Positions 39,057 through 50,744 of a stretch of 64,000 nt of DNA are shown piece after piece. The notes beneath the pieces are model-generated. The model searched no databases and was not told the DNA's origin. It saw only the letters and a list, made by a program, of their open reading frames with translations. Where the stretch lies: contig NZ_JAEC01000013.1 in assembly GCF_000518705.1 (NCBI RefSeq), forward strand, positions 1-64,000. Direction: 5' to 3'. Position 1 is the first letter of the stretch. Every line of letters starts with the position of its first letter. The DNA comes from Shewanella colwelliana ATCC 39565. Its GTDB lineage: Bacteria > Pseudomonadota > Gammaproteobacteria > Enterobacterales > Shewanellaceae. Made by a program: the position numbers and the translations under genes.

Positions 39057-40556
39057 ATGAATAAAGAGATTCTGCTAGTCGCTGAGGCGGTTTCAAATGA
39101 GAAGGCAGTTCCACGCGAAAAGATTTTCGAAGCGTTGGAAATTGCGCTAGCCACAGCAACCAAGAAAAAATATGAAGGCGATATCGAAGTTCGCGTCGCT
39201 ATCGACCGTAAGACTGGTGCTTACGAAACATTCCGTCGCTGGATGGTGGTTGACGATAATGGTGAAGCGTTAGAAAACCCATTTCGTGAGATCACTCTTG
39301 AAGCGGCAAAATATGAAGACCCAGAAGTCGAAATCGGTGGCTACATCGAAGATGAGATCGAATCTGTTGTTTTCGACCGTATTACCACGCAAACGGCTAA
39401 GCAAGTGATCGTACAAAAAGTACGTGAAGCCGAGCGCGCCCAAATCGTAGACCAGTTCCGCGAGAAAGAAGGTGAGTTGATCACCGGTGTGGTGAAGAAG
39501 AGTAATCGTGAAAGTGTAGTGGTTGATTTGGGTAATAACGCTGACGCGGTATTATTTAGAGAAGACCTCATTTCTCGTGAAAGCTTCCGTCCTGGCGACC
39601 GTGTTCGCGCACTGCTGTATGCGGTACGTCCAGAAGCACGTGGCGCGCAGCTATTTTTGACACGTACTAAGCCAGATATGCTAATCGAGCTTTTCCGCGT
39701 CGAAGTACCTGAAATTGCTGATGAGATGATTGAAATCATGGGTGCGGCTCGTGATCCGGGTTCTCGCGCTAAGATTGCAGTTAAGTCAAATGACCGTCGC
39801 ATCGATCCTATCGGTGCCTGTGTTGGTATGCGTGGTGCACGTGTTCAGGCAGTTTCAAATGAGCTTGGCGGTGAGCGTGTAGATATCGTGCTTTGGGATG
39901 ATAATCCAGCTCAGTTTGTTATCAACGCGATGGCGCCTGCTGATGTTGCATCAATCATTGTAGATGAAGACAATCACTCAATGGATATTGCTGTTGAAGC
40001 AGATTCATTAGCACAAGCTATTGGTCGTAATGGCCAAAACGTGCGTTTAGCCACCCAGTTATCGGGATGGGAGCTAAATGTAATGACAGTGGCGGATATG
40101 CAAGCTAAACACCAAGCAGAAAGTGCGAAGGTGGTTAATTTGTTTGTTGCTTCACTGGATGTCGATGAAGATTTCGCTCAGGTACTTGCTGATGAAGGTT
40201 TTACTTCATTAGAAGAGATTGCTTATGTGCCAGAAGCGGAACTATTGGACATCGAAGGTTTTGACGAAGATATCGTTGAAGCATTGAGAGAGCGTGCAAA
40301 AGCCGCTATCTCTACACGGGCTCTGGCGTCCGAAGAAGCACTTGACGGTGCTGAGCCGAGCGAAGATTTGCTTGCCCTAGAAGGTTTAGAGCGCCATTTG
40401 GCGTATGTTTTCGCAAGCAAAGGCGTTATTACGCTTGAAGATTTAGCCGAACAAGGCATTGATGATTTGATCGAGATTGAAGAATTAACAGAACAAAAGG
40501 CTGGTGAGCTCATCATGGCAGCCCGCAATATCTGTTGGTTTGGCGAAGAAGCATAA
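39057..40556 (+). CDS. nusA: Transcription termination/antitermination factor NusA
   Basis: Binds RNA polymerase and modulates pausing, termination and antitermination. 499 residues: N-terminal domain (about 1-130), S1 (about 135-200), KH1 and KH2 (about 230-345, with [10 protein letters not shown] and [11 protein letters not shown]), and two acidic repeats at the C-terminus (about 365-425 and 440-495), as in E. coli. Start ATG 39057 with AGGCAAGAGG upstream. Confidence 0.97.
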   Translation: MNKEILLVAEAVSNEKAVPREKIFEALEIALATATKKKYEGDIEVRVAIDRKTGAYETFRRWMVVDDNGEALENPFREITLEAAKYEDPEVEIGGYIEDEIESVVFDRITTQTAKQVIVQKVREAERAQIVDQFREKEGELITGVVKKSNRESVVVDLGNNADAVLFREDLISRESFRPGDRVRALLYAVRPEARGAQLFLTRTKPDMLIELFRVEVPEIADEMIEIMGAARDPGSRAKIAVKSNDRRIDPIGACVGMRGARVQAVSNELGGERVDIVLWDDNPAQFVINAMAPADVASIIVDEDNHSMDIAVEADSLAQAIGRNGQNVRLATQLSGWELNVMTVADMQAKHQAESAKVVNLFVASLDVDEDFAQVLADEGFTSLEEIAYVPEAELLDIEGFDEDIVEALRERAKAAISTRALASEEALDGAEPSEDLLALEGLERHLAYVFASKGVITLEDLAEQGIDDLIEIEELTEQKAGELIMAARNICWFGEEA

Positions 40557-40582
40557 GTCGATCAACAGAGGGGATTTTACAG

Positions 40583-43240
40583 ATGGCAGATACTACAGTA
40601 GAAAAACTAGCCGTAGAAGTAGGGAAGAGTGCTGATCGATTAGTTGAGCAGTTTTCTGAGGCTGGTATTAAAAAGAACAAGAGTGACACGGTTTCTGAAC
40701 AAGAGAAGCAGCAGTTGCTTGAGTTTTTAAAGAAACAACATGGTGGCGATGCGGCACCAACGAAAATGACACTACAGCGTAAGTCTGTGTCAACACTCAG
40801 TGTTGCCGGCAGCGGTGGTCAGTCAAAAGATATCAAAGTAGAAGTACGTAAGAAGCGTACTTTTGTTAAGCGCGATGCGGCTGCTGAGGCAGAAGCTGCA
40901 GAGAAGGCTGAACTGGAAGCTAAAGCGGCTGCAGAAGCCGAAGCCGCTGCCAAGGCGAAAGCCGACGCAGATGCTAAAGCGAAAGCCGAAGCTGATGCCG
41001 CTGCGAAAGCCAAGGCAAAAGCTGATGCAGAAGCTAAAGCAAAGAAAGCCGCTGAAGCTAAGCCTGCAATTGCTGAAACGGCTGAAGAAAAAGCAGCCAA
41101 GCTTGAAGAAGCGCGTTTGCTAGCTGCAAAAGAAGCTGCGACTAAGCAGAAAGCTGATGAAGAAGCTAAAGCTGCCGCCGATGAGGCGCGTCGTCTAGCT
41201 GAAGAGAACGAAAAGCGTTGGGCTGAAGAAGAGCGTATTCGTAAAGAGTCTGAAAAGAGTGCCGATCACCACGTAACGACTTCAACTGAAGCGCGCGCGG
41301 CAGAAGATACTGCTGACATGAACGCAGAGAAACGCGGTCGTCGTCCTCGTAAACCTGCTGGCGGAAATAAAGCGGCAGGCAATAAGAAACGCGGTGGTAG
41401 AGATACTCGCGGTGGTCGTAATAACCGTAATCAGCGTAATGCACCTGAGTCTATGGATCATGGCTTTAATAAGCCAGCGGCAGCCGTTACTCGTGATATC
41501 AGCATTGGTGAAACAGTCACTGTAGCTGAACTTGCTCAGAAGATGGCTGTTAAAGCAACAGAAATCATTAAGCAGATGATGAAGATGGGCTCTATGGTTA
41601 CGATTAACCAAGTGCTTGATCAAGAAACTGCGCAGATGGTTGCTGAAGAGATGGGGCATAAAGTTGTCCTAACTCGCGAAAACGAGCTAGAGCATCAAGT
41701 GCTTTCCGACCGTGATGGCAACATTAAGGTTGAGCCTCGTGCGCCTGTTGTGACCATCATGGGTCACGTTGACCATGGTAAGACGTCACTACTTGATTAT
41801 ATTCGTCGTGCTAAAGTTGCATCAGGCGAAGCCGGTGGTATTACACAGCACATTGGTGCATACCACGTTGAAACTGAAAACGGCATGATCACTTTCTTAG
41901 ACACTCCTGGTCACGCCGCGTTTACCGCAATGCGTGCCCGTGGTGCTAAAGCGACTGATATCGTTATTCTAGTTGTTGCTGCCGATGATGGTGTAATGCC
42001 ACAGACGATTGAAGCGATTCAGCACGCGAAAGCGGGCGGTGTACCGCTAATCGTTGCAGTAAACAAGATGGATAAGCCAGAAGCTGATCCTGATCGTGTT
42101 AAGTCTGAACTTTCACAACATGGCGTAATGTCTGAGGATTGGGGCGGAAGTAACATGTTCTGTCACGTTTCAGCTAAGTCTGGTGAAGGTGTTGATGAGT
42201 TACTTGAAGGGATCTTGCTAGAAGCTGAAGTACTTGAGCTTTCTGCGGTTCGTGAAGGGATGGCTGCTGGTGTCGTGGTCGAGTCTAAGCTAGACAAAGG
42301 TCGCGGTCCGGTTGCAACGGTACTGGTCCAAGAAGGTACACTTAAGCAAGGTGATATCGTTCTTTGTGGTCTTGAGTACGGTAAAGTCCGTGCAATGAAA
42401 GATGAGAACGGTAAAGCGATTACTGAAGCAGGTCCATCGATTCCTGTTGAAATCTTGGGTCTTTCAGGCGTGCCATCTGCTGGTGATGAAGCAACTGTTG
42501 TACGCGATGAGCGTAAAGCACGTGAAGTTGCTCTTTACCGTCAAGGTAAGTTCCGCGACGTTAAGCTTGCTCGTCAGCAGAAGTCTAAGCTTGAGAACAT
42601 GTTCGCTAATATGACTGAAGGCGAAGTTCAAGAACTTAACATCGTGCTTAAGGCCGATGTACAGGGCTCGCTTGAAGCGATTTCTGATTCACTGAATAAG
42701 CTTTCTACCGATGAAGTTAAAGTTAACATCATCGCTAGTGGTGTAGGTGGATTAACGGAAACTGATGCGTCACTTGCAGCAGCGTCTAACGCTATTATGG
42801 TTGGTTTCAACGTTCGTGCCGATGCGCAAGCGCGTAAAACTATCGATAGCGAGAGCGTGGATCTTCGTTACTATAGCGTTATCTATCATCTTATCGATGA
42901 AGTTCGTGCCGCTATGGGGGGCATGCTTGCACCTGAATTCAAGCAGGAGATCATTGGTCTTGCTGAAGTTCGCGATGTATTCAAATCGCCTAAGATTGGT
43001 GCTATCGCAGGTTGTATGGTTACCGAAGGTACCATCAAGCGTAGCACTCCAATTCGCGTGCTTCGTGAAAACGTTGTTATCTACGAAGGTGAGCTAGAAT
43101 CACTTCGTCGCTTTAAAGATGACGTTAATGATGTACGTAATGGTATGGAGTGTGGTATCGGTGTGAAGAACTATAATGACGTCAGAGTCGGCGATCAGAT
43201 AGAGGTCTTCGAAACGGTCGAAATCGCTCGAACCTTATAA
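40583..43240 (+). CDS. infB: Translation initiation factor IF-2
   Basis: GTPase that places fMet-tRNA on the 30S subunit and promotes subunit joining. From ATG 40583 it is 885 residues, with a GAGGGG site nine bases upstream. The frame extends back to 40535 inside nusA, but those 16 residues are not IF-2. An IF2N domain, then a long Ala/Glu/Lys-rich charged helix (about 95-260) and a basic Arg/Gly-rich stretch precede the G domain ([33 protein letters not shown]). Two downstream beta domains and the C-terminal tRNA-binding domain follow. The repeat-like charged region is low-complexity at DNA level (40880-41060). Confidence 0.97.
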   Translation: MADTTVEKLAVEVGKSADRLVEQFSEAGIKKNKSDTVSEQEKQQLLEFLKKQHGGDAAPTKMTLQRKSVSTLSVAGSGGQSKDIKVEVRKKRTFVKRDAAAEAEAAEKAELEAKAAAEAEAAAKAKADADAKAKAEADAAAKAKAKADAEAKAKKAAEAKPAIAETAEEKAAKLEEARLLAAKEAATKQKADEEAKAAADEARRLAEENEKRWAEEERIRKESEKSADHHVTTSTEARAAEDTADMNAEKRGRRPRKPAGGNKAAGNKKRGGRDTRGGRNNRNQRNAPESMDHGFNKPAAAVTRDISIGETVTVAELAQKMAVKATEIIKQMMKMGSMVTINQVLDQETAQMVAEEMGHKVVLTRENELEHQVLSDRDGNIKVEPRAPVVTIMGHVDHGKTSLLDYIRRAKVASGEAGGITQHIGAYHVETENGMITFLDTPGHAAFTAMRARGAKATDIVILVVAADDGVMPQTIEAIQHAKAGGVPLIVAVNKMDKPEADPDRVKSELSQHGVMSEDWGGSNMFCHVSAKSGEGVDELLEGILLEAEVLELSAVREGMAAGVVVESKLDKGRGPVATVLVQEGTLKQGDIVLCGLEYGKVRAMKDENGKAITEAGPSIPVEILGLSGVPSAGDEATVVRDERKAREVALYRQGKFRDVKLARQQKSKLENMFANMTEGEVQELNIVLKADVQGSLEAISDSLNKLSTDEVKVNIIASGVGGLTETDASLAAASNAIMVGFNVRADAQARKTIDSESVDLRYYSVIYHLIDEVRAAMGGMLAPEFKQEIIGLAEVRDVFKSPKIGAIAGCMVTEGTIKRSTPIRVLRENVVIYEGELESLRRFKDDVNDVRNGMECGIGVKNYNDVRVGDQIEVFETVEIARTL

Positions 43241-43243
43241 TCG

Positions 43244-43271
43244 AAAAGGGGCGGCGTAAGCCGCCTTTTTT
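43244..43271 (+). terminator. Intrinsic terminator between infB and rbfA
   Basis: GGCGGC-gtaa-GCCGCC stem with A-rich start and six U, ending about 20 bases before rbfA. It probably reduces, rather than stops, transcription into rbfA-truB. Confidence 0.88.
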
Positions 43272-43291
43272 AGTTAAGAGATGCAATAATT

Positions 43292-43714
43292 ATGGCAAAA
43301 GAATTTAGTCGTACTCGTCGTATTGCTCAGCAGCTTCAACAAGAACTTGCTCAAGTATTACAGCGCGATATTAAAGATCCTCGTATCGGCATGGTTACTG
43401 TGAACGATGTTGATGTGTCTCGAGATCTGAGTTACGCAAAGGTCTATGTGACCTTCTTTGAAGAAGATAAAGCTGTCGTTGAGGAAAAGCTGGCCGCACT
43501 CGAAACCGCTGCAGGTTATGTGCGTTCGTTAGTGGCTGGGCGCATGAAACTCCGAGTAATGCCGGAAATTCGTTTTATCTACGATGCGTCGCTGGTTGAA
43601 GGTATGCGCATGTCTAATTTGGTAAGCCAAGTGATTAGCTCAGACGAAGCGAAAGCAAAGCAGCATGGTTCTGACGTGGCTGATGGCGGTGAAACAGAGC
43701 AAGGTGATAAGTAA
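43292..43714 (+). CDS. rbfA: Ribosome-binding factor A
   Basis: Cold-shock 30S maturation factor acting near the 16S 5' end. 140 residues, single KH-like domain. Conserved: [42 protein letters not shown] (about 30-55) and [22 protein letters not shown]. Its stop overlaps the truB start by one base (taATG), so the two are translationally coupled. Confidence 0.96.
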   Translation: MAKEFSRTRRIAQQLQQELAQVLQRDIKDPRIGMVTVNDVDVSRDLSYAKVYVTFFEEDKAVVEEKLAALETAAGYVRSLVAGRMKLRVMPEIRFIYDASLVEGMRMSNLVSQVISSDEAKAKQHGSDVADGGETEQGDK

Positions 43715-44661
43715 TGGCTCGTAAACCTAAAGGTCGTTTTGTTGATGGCATAGTGCTACTCGATAAAGACACTGGGATGAGTTCTAACTTTGCACTGCAG
43801 CGCGTTAAGCGCATTTATAATGCTGCCAAAGCTGGCCATACAGGTGCGCTAGATCCTTTAGCGACAGGTATGTTGCCGATTTGTTTAGGGGAAGCGACTA
43901 AGTTTTCTCAGCACTTGCTTGATGCTGACAAACGCTATTTGGTGACGGCAAAGCTTGGTGTTCGTACTGATACGAGTGATTCTGATGGTGAAGTTGTGCA
44001 AACTCGCCCTGTGGATTTTACCCAAGAGCAGCTGGATGAAGCGTTAGAGCACTTTAGAGGGGATACGATGCAAGTTCCCTCTATGTACTCAGCATTAAAG
44101 CATCAGGGGCAACCGCTTTATAAGTATGCTCGTGAGGGGATTGAAGTACCTAGAGAGGCTCGCCCAATTACAGTTTTTGAGCTTAATTTTATCAAGCTTG
44201 AAGGGGATGAGCTGACACTAGAGATTCATTGCTCTAAAGGGACTTATATCCGCACTATCACTGATGATTTAGGCGAGATGTTAGGCTGTGGGGCTCACGT
44301 TGTCATGTTACGTCGTACCGGTGTTGCTGGTTACCCTTATGACAAGATGGTAACGCTGGAACAGTTAGAGGCACTTTTAGCCCAAGCCGAAGCTGAGGAA
44401 CAGCCTCCTAAAACGCGATTAGATCCACTTTTGTTACCGATGGATACAGCTGTCAGTAATTTCAAAGAGATCAATGTTACCGACGATATCGCCACGTATT
44501 TGATGCATGGTAATCCGGTTCAGGTGCCTAATCTACCTGTGGATGAGTTAGTCCGTATCACCTTAGGTGAAGAGCGCAAGTTTGTCGGCATTGGTGCGAT
44601 GAGTGACGATGGCTTGCTGGCACCGAAACGTTTGATTGTATTACGCGATCAGCAAGCATAA
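43714..44661 (+). CDS. truB: tRNA pseudouridine(55) synthase
   Basis: Makes pseudouridine 55 in the T loop of tRNAs. 315 residues. The catalytic Asp is in [23 protein letters not shown] (about residues 44-66). The [17 protein letters not shown] and [12 protein letters not shown] signatures are present, and the C-terminal PUA domain follows. Starts on the last base of the rbfA stop codon. Confidence 0.97.
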   Translation: MARKPKGRFVDGIVLLDKDTGMSSNFALQRVKRIYNAAKAGHTGALDPLATGMLPICLGEATKFSQHLLDADKRYLVTAKLGVRTDTSDSDGEVVQTRPVDFTQEQLDEALEHFRGDTMQVPSMYSALKHQGQPLYKYAREGIEVPREARPITVFELNFIKLEGDELTLEIHCSKGTYIRTITDDLGEMLGCGAHVVMLRRTGVAGYPYDKMVTLEQLEALLAQAEAEEQPPKTRLDPLLLPMDTAVSNFKEINVTDDIATYLMHGNPVQVPNLPVDELVRITLGEERKFVGIGAMSDDGLLAPKRLIVLRDQQA

Positions 44662-44757
44662 CGCTTGCAAGCGCAGGCTAATCTCGTTATTATACTGCGC
44701 TCTCTTCGGCTGAGTTAGTGATCGGCTGAAGCCTTTATATTATTTTTGGAGAAAAAC

Positions 44758-45027
44758 ATGTCACTAAATGCTGAACAAACTGCATCGATCCTAGCTGAAT
44801 TCGGTCGTTGTGAAAATGACACAGGTTCTACTGAAGTTCAAGTTGCGCTTTTGACTGCACAGATCAACCATCTGCAAGGTCACTTTAAAGAGCACATCCA
44901 TGATCATCACTCTCGTCGCGGTTTGCTTCGTATGGTTAGCACTCGTCGTAAGCTTCTTGCTTACCTTAAACGCACTGAGAACGTTCGTTACCAAGAGCTA
45001 ATCAAAAAGTTAGGTCTACGTCGTTAA
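44758..45027 (+). CDS. rpsO: 30S ribosomal protein S15
   Basis: Primary binder of the 16S central domain. From ATG 44758 it is 89 residues, identical in length to E. coli S15, with GGAG six bases upstream. The open frame from 44746 adds four residues and is rejected. Motifs [20 protein letters not shown] and [23 protein letters not shown] are typical. Autoregulation through a pseudoknot in the leader is known in E. coli; I could not verify it here. Confidence 0.98.
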   Translation: MSLNAEQTASILAEFGRCENDTGSTEVQVALLTAQINHLQGHFKEHIHDHHSRRGLLRMVSTRRKLLAYLKRTENVRYQELIKKLGLRR

Positions 45028-45049
45028 TCATCCATTAACGCTGTAGTTT

Positions 45050-45075
45050 AAAAGGAGGCTTAGCCTCCTTTTTTT
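45050..45075 (+). terminator. Intrinsic terminator of rpsO
   Basis: AAAGGAGGC/GCCTCCTTT stem with a tiny tta-type loop and a run of T. Confidence 0.93.
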
Positions 45076-45224
45076 GTGCCTGTAGATCCACAAGTTAAAG
45101 CCGCTTAGGGCGTGAGAGTGTTTTAGCGATAGGCGTCAAAGGCTGTGCTGGGTTGAAATTGCATGCTGGAAATGAACAAATTTGAGAGCCGCGGTTTACC
45201 TTGGTTAGTTAAACGACGCGCATG

Positions 45225-47267
45225 TTAGATGGTGTCAATTTGACTTATAGTAGCGGTCTTTGGAGCGATATAGTTTGTTTCAAACTCATCTAACGGCAGC
45301 GGCTGGCTGAAATAGAACCCTTGCCCTATCTGGCAGTCCATCTCTTTTAACCAATCTAATTGCTGCTCATTTTCAATACCTTCCGCGACAATATGCAGAT
45401 TAAGCTGTTTTCCGAGCATCAAAATTGTTGATGCTATTGCGCTCTCCTGAGGGAGATCGGTGACAAAACAGCGATCAATTTTCATGGTCGTGATGGGTAA
45501 GTGTCTAAGGTACGAAAGTGATGAGTATCCCGTGCCAAAATCATCAACAGCGATACCAAAGCCTGATGATTTAAGTTGCTCAAGTTTAGTGATTGCCAAC
45601 TCGATATCATTCATCAATGAGGTTTCGGTTATCTCTATCTCTAATAAGCTTGGGTCGATTTGATAACGTAATGACAATTGCTTAATGTCGGGCACTAAAC
45701 TTGGATCTGCGAACTGCTGCGATGCAACATTTACGGCAATGGGGATGGCGAAGTTATAGCGCTTTTTCCAATGCTTTAATGTTTTACAAGCCTCTTCGAT
45801 CACCCAACGCCCTAAAGGAATAATAATGCCCGTTTCTTCTGCGACAGGAATAAATGACATTGGGCTGATTAAGCGGCCATCCTTTTTCCAACGAATCAGC
45901 GCTTCGCACGCTAATACTTCACCTGTCTTAATATTAAATTTCGGTTGGAAGTGCAGTAAGAATTCATTGTTTTTCAATGCGTCGTGAAGTGATGCCTCTG
46001 TTCTTAAACGCACTGCTGCCCGTTCGGTCATCTGTTGTTTGAAAAATGCCCATTGATTAGAACCTGCCGCTTTGGCGCTATACATTGCGATGTCAGCATG
46101 GCGGATGAGGTCTTCTGCACTGAGGCCATCATCAGGGTAAACCGATATCCCAATCGAAGCCGCTGGATGAATAGTATGTTCATTAAGCTGCAATGGCACA
46201 TTAAGTTGCATCAATAACTTGTCGACAAAGTCTGCTGCTTGGTCGGGTGTTCTAGCTTCATCGGCCAAAATGACAAATTCATCTCCACCTAGGCGCGCGA
46301 CAGTGCCTCTATCTCCAACTACGCGTTCAAGTACTCGAGCAATCCTTGCTAAAAATTGATCGCCTAATGCGTGGCCTAGGGAGTCGTTAACGTTTTTAAA
46401 GCGGTCGAGGTCAATGAACAGCATAGTAAATTGATGTTTATGTACCCGAGCACGTTGAATCGATACAGCAATAGTCTCAAGTAGTAGCGTTCTGTTTGGC
46501 AGACCTGTTAATGGGTCTCTGGTGGCCATTCGGCGTAATTTAGTCTGGGTTTGGCCAAACTGGATTAAGATTTGATTAAATTTTGATGTCACGAGCCCTA
46601 GTTCATCGTCTTGATGCGCCTCTGACATGGGGAGCAGGTTTTCATCGGGCAGTTCGGGATCAATCTTATCGATCGCTTCACTGATCTCAGCAATGGGTTT
46701 GGTGAGAAAGCGATGAAAAAGAACTGATAGTACTAAGGTGACTAACAGGGCACGCGCTAGTGTCGCGAAAAAACTGAATCTTAACTGAGAAAATAGTGAG
46801 TCGGTGAGCTCTTGCGTATTGTAGAACACGGTTAACGTGCCGATGACCTGCTGTTTGTCAGTGCCTTCAAAAAATGAGGGGCGATAAAGCGTGCGTGAAA
46901 TCTTTTTCAAATCGCCAAATAATTTTTGGCTCAGTTTGCGTACTAAAGCGTTATCAGTTGAAGGGTTGTTGATCGAGACGAACATACTGCCATCATCGAG
47001 CTCGATAAGGGCTTCGCCAACATGCTCAACTTTCAATACGCCCTCTAAGGTTTGGGTGGCAAGGTTGTCATCAAGCGCCCAGACAGCGTTGGCCGCTGGC
47101 TGTTCAATAGAGTCTAGCAACTCATCTTGCGCTGCAATGAGTTGTTGGCGAGCCGAAACGCCGACTAGGGCTATTTCGACGATAAAGATAGCAATTGCAA
47201 AAAAAAGCGCTGAAAACACAACTAAGCTAGTTTGTTTCCAAGTTAACGATTTAAAGCTGGCGCTCAT
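45225..47267 (-). CDS. Membrane-bound GGDEF-EAL cyclic-di-GMP enzyme
   Basis: 680 residues: TM1 (about 13-36), a periplasmic sensor region (about 37-160), TM2 (about 163-186), HAMP (about 187-240), GGDEF (about 245-405) and EAL (about 420-665). The cyclase motif is intact (LGGDEF, 326-331), but the upstream inhibitory RxxD site is not seen (RGTV instead). The EAL motif is intact (CEALIRW, E455) with DDFGTGYSS downstream, so both activities are possible. Start ATG 47267 with GAGG about eight bases upstream. It lies on the opposite strand between rpsO and pnp, which are usually adjacent. The signal sensed is unknown. Confidence 0.93.
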   Translation of the reverse strand: MSASFKSLTWKQTSLVVFSALFFAIAIFIVEIALVGVSARQQLIAAQDELLDSIEQPAANAVWALDDNLATQTLEGVLKVEHVGEALIELDDGSMFVSINNPSTDNALVRKLSQKLFGDLKKISRTLYRPSFFEGTDKQQVIGTLTVFYNTQELTDSLFSQLRFSFFATLARALLVTLVLSVLFHRFLTKPIAEISEAIDKIDPELPDENLLPMSEAHQDDELGLVTSKFNQILIQFGQTQTKLRRMATRDPLTGLPNRTLLLETIAVSIQRARVHKHQFTMLFIDLDRFKNVNDSLGHALGDQFLARIARVLERVVGDRGTVARLGGDEFVILADEARTPDQAADFVDKLLMQLNVPLQLNEHTIHPAASIGISVYPDDGLSAEDLIRHADIAMYSAKAAGSNQWAFFKQQMTERAAVRLRTEASLHDALKNNEFLLHFQPKFNIKTGEVLACEALIRWKKDGRLISPMSFIPVAEETGIIIPLGRWVIEEACKTLKHWKKRYNFAIPIAVNVASQQFADPSLVPDIKQLSLRYQIDPSLLEIEITETSLMNDIELAITKLEQLKSSGFGIAVDDFGTGYSSLSYLRHLPITTMKIDRCFVTDLPQESAIASTILMLGKQLNLHIVAEGIENEQQLDWLKEMDCQIGQGFYFSQPLPLDEFETNYIAPKTATISQIDTI

Positions 47268-47464
47268 TTGCCAATCCTCACATCAGGGACCATTCACATT
47301 CTATTTAAAGAAAAAGCAGCGATTGACGATAAAAAAATCCATTACTCTCCACTTTAGAGAAAAGATTCCGCTTTGTCATCTATATGTGCTCTTTATCTAT
47401 TGAATAGACTTGAAGTATACTTACCCGCGAAATTAAGGTAATTAAATATTAAGGAATGGTTCAC

Positions 47465-49567
47465 GTGAATCCAATCGTAAAGAGTTTTGAATATGGTCAG
47501 CACACAGTCACACTAGAGACTGGGGTTATTGCACGTCAAGCAGATGCAGCTGTTTTGGCTAGTATGGGTGATACAACAGTTTTAGTAACTGTTGTTGGCA
47601 AGAAGTTTGAAGAGCCAGGCCGTGACTTTTTCCCGCTAACCGTTAATTACCAGGAAAAAACATATGCAGCTGGTAAGATCCCTGGTGGATTTTTCAAGCG
47701 TGAAGGTCGTCCATCTGAAGGCGAGACGCTGACTGCACGTCTAATTGACCGTCCAATCCGTCCATTATTCCCTAATGGCTTCAAAAACGAAGTTCAGGTC
47801 ATCATCACAGTTGTTTCTGTTGACCCAGAAATCAGCCCAGAAGTTATCTCAATGATCGGTACTTCAGCGGCATTGTCGATCTCAGGTATTCCATTTAATG
47901 GTCCACTAGGTTCGGCACGTGTCGGCTATGTGAATGGTGAATACCTTCTAAACCCTACAGTATCTCAGTTAGTCGACAGCCAGCTTGAGCTATCTGTCGC
48001 CGGTACAGAAAGCGCTGTATTGATGGTAGAGTCTGAAGCAAACGCACTACCTGAAGAAGTTATGTTGGGTGCGGTTGTTTACGGTCATGAGCAACAACAA
48101 GTTGTAATCAAAGCAATTAAAGAGCTACAAGCGGAAGTTAACAAGCCTGTATGGGAATGGGCTGCGCCAGTTCAAGACCAAGACTTGGTAGCTAAGATCA
48201 AAGATTTGGCTGAAGCTGGTTTAACTGAAGCTTACCAAATTGAAGTTAAGCAAGACCGTTACGCTCAAGTCGGTGTTGTTAAAACTGCAGCAAAAGAAGC
48301 ACTATTGGCTGAAAACCCAGATGCTAATACTCGTGAAATCGATGGCCTTCTTGCTAGCTTAGAAAAGAAAGTGGTTCGTAGCCGTATTATTGCTGGCAAC
48401 CCACGTATCGATGGTCGTGAACCAGATATGATCCGCGCGTTAAACGTAATGGCTGGTGTACTTCCACGTACTCACGGTAGCTCACTGTTTACTCGTGGTG
48501 AAACTCAAGCGTTAGTGACATGTACCCTTGGTACTGAGCGTGACGCACAGAAAGTTGATAGCATTATGGGCGAATCAACAAATCGCTTTATGCTGCACTA
48601 TAACTTCCCTCCGTATTCTGTTGGTGAAACGGGTATGGTTGGTTCGCCAAAGCGTCGTGAAATTGGTCACGGTAAGCTAGCTTGGCGCGGTATCAACGCG
48701 GTTATGCCTTCTGCTGAGGAGTTCCCATATAGCGTTCGTATCGTATCTGAAATCACTGAGTCTAACGGTTCAAGCTCTATGGCTTCTGTGTGTGGTACGT
48801 CTCTTGCGCTTATGGATGCGGGTGTACCAATTAAGACTTCTGTTGCTGGTATTGCGATGGGTCTAGTTAAAGAAGGCGACGATTTCGTTGTACTTTCTGA
48901 CATCCTTGGTGATGAAGATCATTTAGGTGACATGGACTTTAAAGTAGCGGGTACCCGTGACGGTATCACTGCACTGCAGATGGATATCAAGATTGAAGGT
49001 ATCACACAAGAAATCATGCAGATTGCTCTTCAGCAAGCCTATGGTGCTCGTGTTCATATTCTAAACGTTATGGATCAAGCTATCTCTGGTCACCGTGAAG
49101 ATATCTCAGATCACGCACCGCGTATCACAACTATCAAGATCAATCCTGAGAAGATCCGTGATGTTATTGGTAAAGGTGGTGCGACTATTCGTGCATTGAC
49201 TGAAGAAACCGGTACGACAATTGAACTTGATGATGACGGTACTGTAAAAATTGCGTCTTCAAATGGTGAAGCAACTCAAGAAGCGATTCGTCGTATTCAA
49301 GAGATCACTGCTGAAGTTGAAGTGGGCACGGTTTACAACGGTAAAGTGGTTCGTATCGTTGACTTCGGTGCATTCGTCACAATCCTTCCAGGTAAAGATG
49401 GTCTAGTGCACATTTCTCAAATCGCTGAAGAGCGTGTAGCAAATGTGTCTGACTACCTAGAAGTGGGTCAAGAAGTTAAAGTTAAGGTGATGGAAGTTGA
49501 TCGCCAAGGTCGTGTACGTCTTTCTATGAAAGAAGCACAGCCTAAAGAAGAAGCTGCTAGCGAGTAA
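47465..49567 (+). CDS. pnp: Polyribonucleotide nucleotidyltransferase (PNPase)
   Basis: Phosphorolytic 3'-5' exoribonuclease and degradosome component. Two RNase-PH domains (about 1-240 and 310-545), a KH domain ([20 protein letters not shown]) and an S1 domain ([19 protein letters not shown]). I place the start at GTG 47465 (700 residues, [14 protein letters not shown]): AAGGAA (47450-47455) is well spaced from it, whereas it abuts the in-frame ATG 47456 and could not serve it. Cold-shock and autoregulation are known for the family. A terminator follows. Confidence 0.96.
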   Translation: MNPIVKSFEYGQHTVTLETGVIARQADAAVLASMGDTTVLVTVVGKKFEEPGRDFFPLTVNYQEKTYAAGKIPGGFFKREGRPSEGETLTARLIDRPIRPLFPNGFKNEVQVIITVVSVDPEISPEVISMIGTSAALSISGIPFNGPLGSARVGYVNGEYLLNPTVSQLVDSQLELSVAGTESAVLMVESEANALPEEVMLGAVVYGHEQQQVVIKAIKELQAEVNKPVWEWAAPVQDQDLVAKIKDLAEAGLTEAYQIEVKQDRYAQVGVVKTAAKEALLAENPDANTREIDGLLASLEKKVVRSRIIAGNPRIDGREPDMIRALNVMAGVLPRTHGSSLFTRGETQALVTCTLGTERDAQKVDSIMGESTNRFMLHYNFPPYSVGETGMVGSPKRREIGHGKLAWRGINAVMPSAEEFPYSVRIVSEITESNGSSSMASVCGTSLALMDAGVPIKTSVAGIAMGLVKEGDDFVVLSDILGDEDHLGDMDFKVAGTRDGITALQMDIKIEGITQEIMQIALQQAYGARVHILNVMDQAISGHREDISDHAPRITTIKINPEKIRDVIGKGGATIRALTEETGTTIELDDDGTVKIASSNGEATQEAIRRIQEITAEVEVGTVYNGKVVRIVDFGAFVTILPGKDGLVHISQIAEERVANVSDYLEVGQEVKVKVMEVDRQGRVRLSMKEAQPKEEAASE

Positions 49568-49586
49568 TTGCTAACTGTTTGAAGAA

Positions 49587-49611
49587 AGGAGACCACTAGG
49601 TCTCCTTTTTT
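49587..49611 (+). terminator. Intrinsic terminator of pnp
   Basis: AGGAGACC/GGTCTCCT perfect stem with a four-base loop and six U. Confidence 0.93.
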
Positions 49612-49695
49612 ATTGGTTTTTTTTAAATGCAGATAGCCGTTAGTATTTGTGATTGCTATGATTGAGGCTCATGCTGAAGTTAAAAGGTTAAATGG

Positions 49696-50586
49696 ATGAC
49701 TTATAAATTGCGCACCGCCACAGTAGCAGTTATGGCAGGTCTGAGTATGTTACTGACAGGATGTGTATCAACCCAATCCAGCGCGAGTGCAGAGCAAGGT
49801 AAACTGATGGTTGCACCGGTTATGCCGGATTATAAATTGGAAGTGACGCTTGCTAGACTGAATGACATCTTAACCTCTGCAGAGTTAACGCCAGAACAGC
49901 GCGCGCGCTTTCATTATGATAGAGGCGTGATATATGACAGTGTCGGTCTTCGCATTCTTAGCCGAATTGATTTTCATCAGGCATTAAAACTTCAACCTAA
50001 CTTAGCAGATGCTTATAACTTCATCGGTATTTACTATACGCAAGAAGGGGAGTTCGAAGCGGCCTATGAGGCATTTGATGCCGTACTTGAGCTGGCACCT
50101 GAGTATGATTATGCCTATTTAAATCGTGGAATCGCGCTCTACTATGGCGAGCGAAATGAATTAGCTGTGTCCGATATGCAATCTTTTTATGGTGCTGATG
50201 AGCAAGATGGCTATCGTGCGTTGTGGTTGTTTATCACTGAGCTTGAAATTGATGCTGAACAAGCGAAAGCACATTTAATGAGTCACCGTGAGAAGCTTAC
50301 TGATTCCGCATGGTCAACAACCTTGGTCGACTTCTATTTAGGGAAGCTTACCCGTGAACAAGTATTTAGCGCCGCAAAAGAGGGCGTTAATCATCCCAAC
50401 GAATATGCTGAACGTCTGTGCGAAGCGTATTTTTATATCGCTAAAGTAGCCCAAAAGCAGGGCCAATATAACGATGCGGCTAACTATTTCCGGTTAGCAT
50501 TGGCGACTAACATTTATGACTTTGTCGAGCATCGTTATGCCCGAGTCGAACTGGCTAAAGTCTCTCAAATGATAGCCGAACAGTAG
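49696..50586 (+). CDS. nlpI: Lipoprotein NlpI, TPR-repeat envelope adaptor
   Basis: Outer-membrane lipoprotein that in E. coli presents peptidoglycan endopeptidases to the Prc protease. 296 residues: lipobox LTGC (Cys23), then TPR helices including FHQALKLQPNLADAYNFIGIYY and AFDAVLELAPEYDYAYLNRGIALYY. Located directly after pnp, the conserved position. Start ATG 49696 with AAGG about nine bases upstream. Confidence 0.93.
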   Translation: MTYKLRTATVAVMAGLSMLLTGCVSTQSSASAEQGKLMVAPVMPDYKLEVTLARLNDILTSAELTPEQRARFHYDRGVIYDSVGLRILSRIDFHQALKLQPNLADAYNFIGIYYTQEGEFEAAYEAFDAVLELAPEYDYAYLNRGIALYYGERNELAVSDMQSFYGADEQDGYRALWLFITELEIDAEQAKAHLMSHREKLTDSAWSTTLVDFYLGKLTREQVFSAAKEGVNHPNEYAERLCEAYFYIAKVAQKQGQYNDAANYFRLALATNIYDFVEHRYARVELAKVSQMIAEQ

Positions 50587-50591
50587 AAAAA

Positions 50592-50615
50592 AGCCCTAAT
50601 AATTAGGGCTGTTTT
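50592..50615 (+). terminator. Intrinsic terminator of nlpI
   Basis: AGCCCTAA/TTAGGGCT stem, A-run before, U-tract weak (GTTTTAG). Confidence 0.82.
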
Positions 50616-50744
50616 AGTTTCAGATCACCGCGTTTTTTACTGTATTCTGCCTAGATAGGCTATTTGACCTCGCGCGCCTAGCCAACTTGAAGCCTAGGCG
50701 CTATAATTGCCGGCTTTTAGCACTCCATCAATTCGCAGGTAAAC

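Noticed and set aside
40535..40582. infB starting inside nusA
   Set aside because: The extra residues are nusA sequence in another frame; a strong GAGGGG site serves ATG 40583.
40880..41060. Low-complexity repeat in infB suggesting expansion or error
   Set aside because: Ala/Glu/Lys-rich charged helices are normal in the IF-2 N-terminal region of gammaproteobacteria and the frame is intact.
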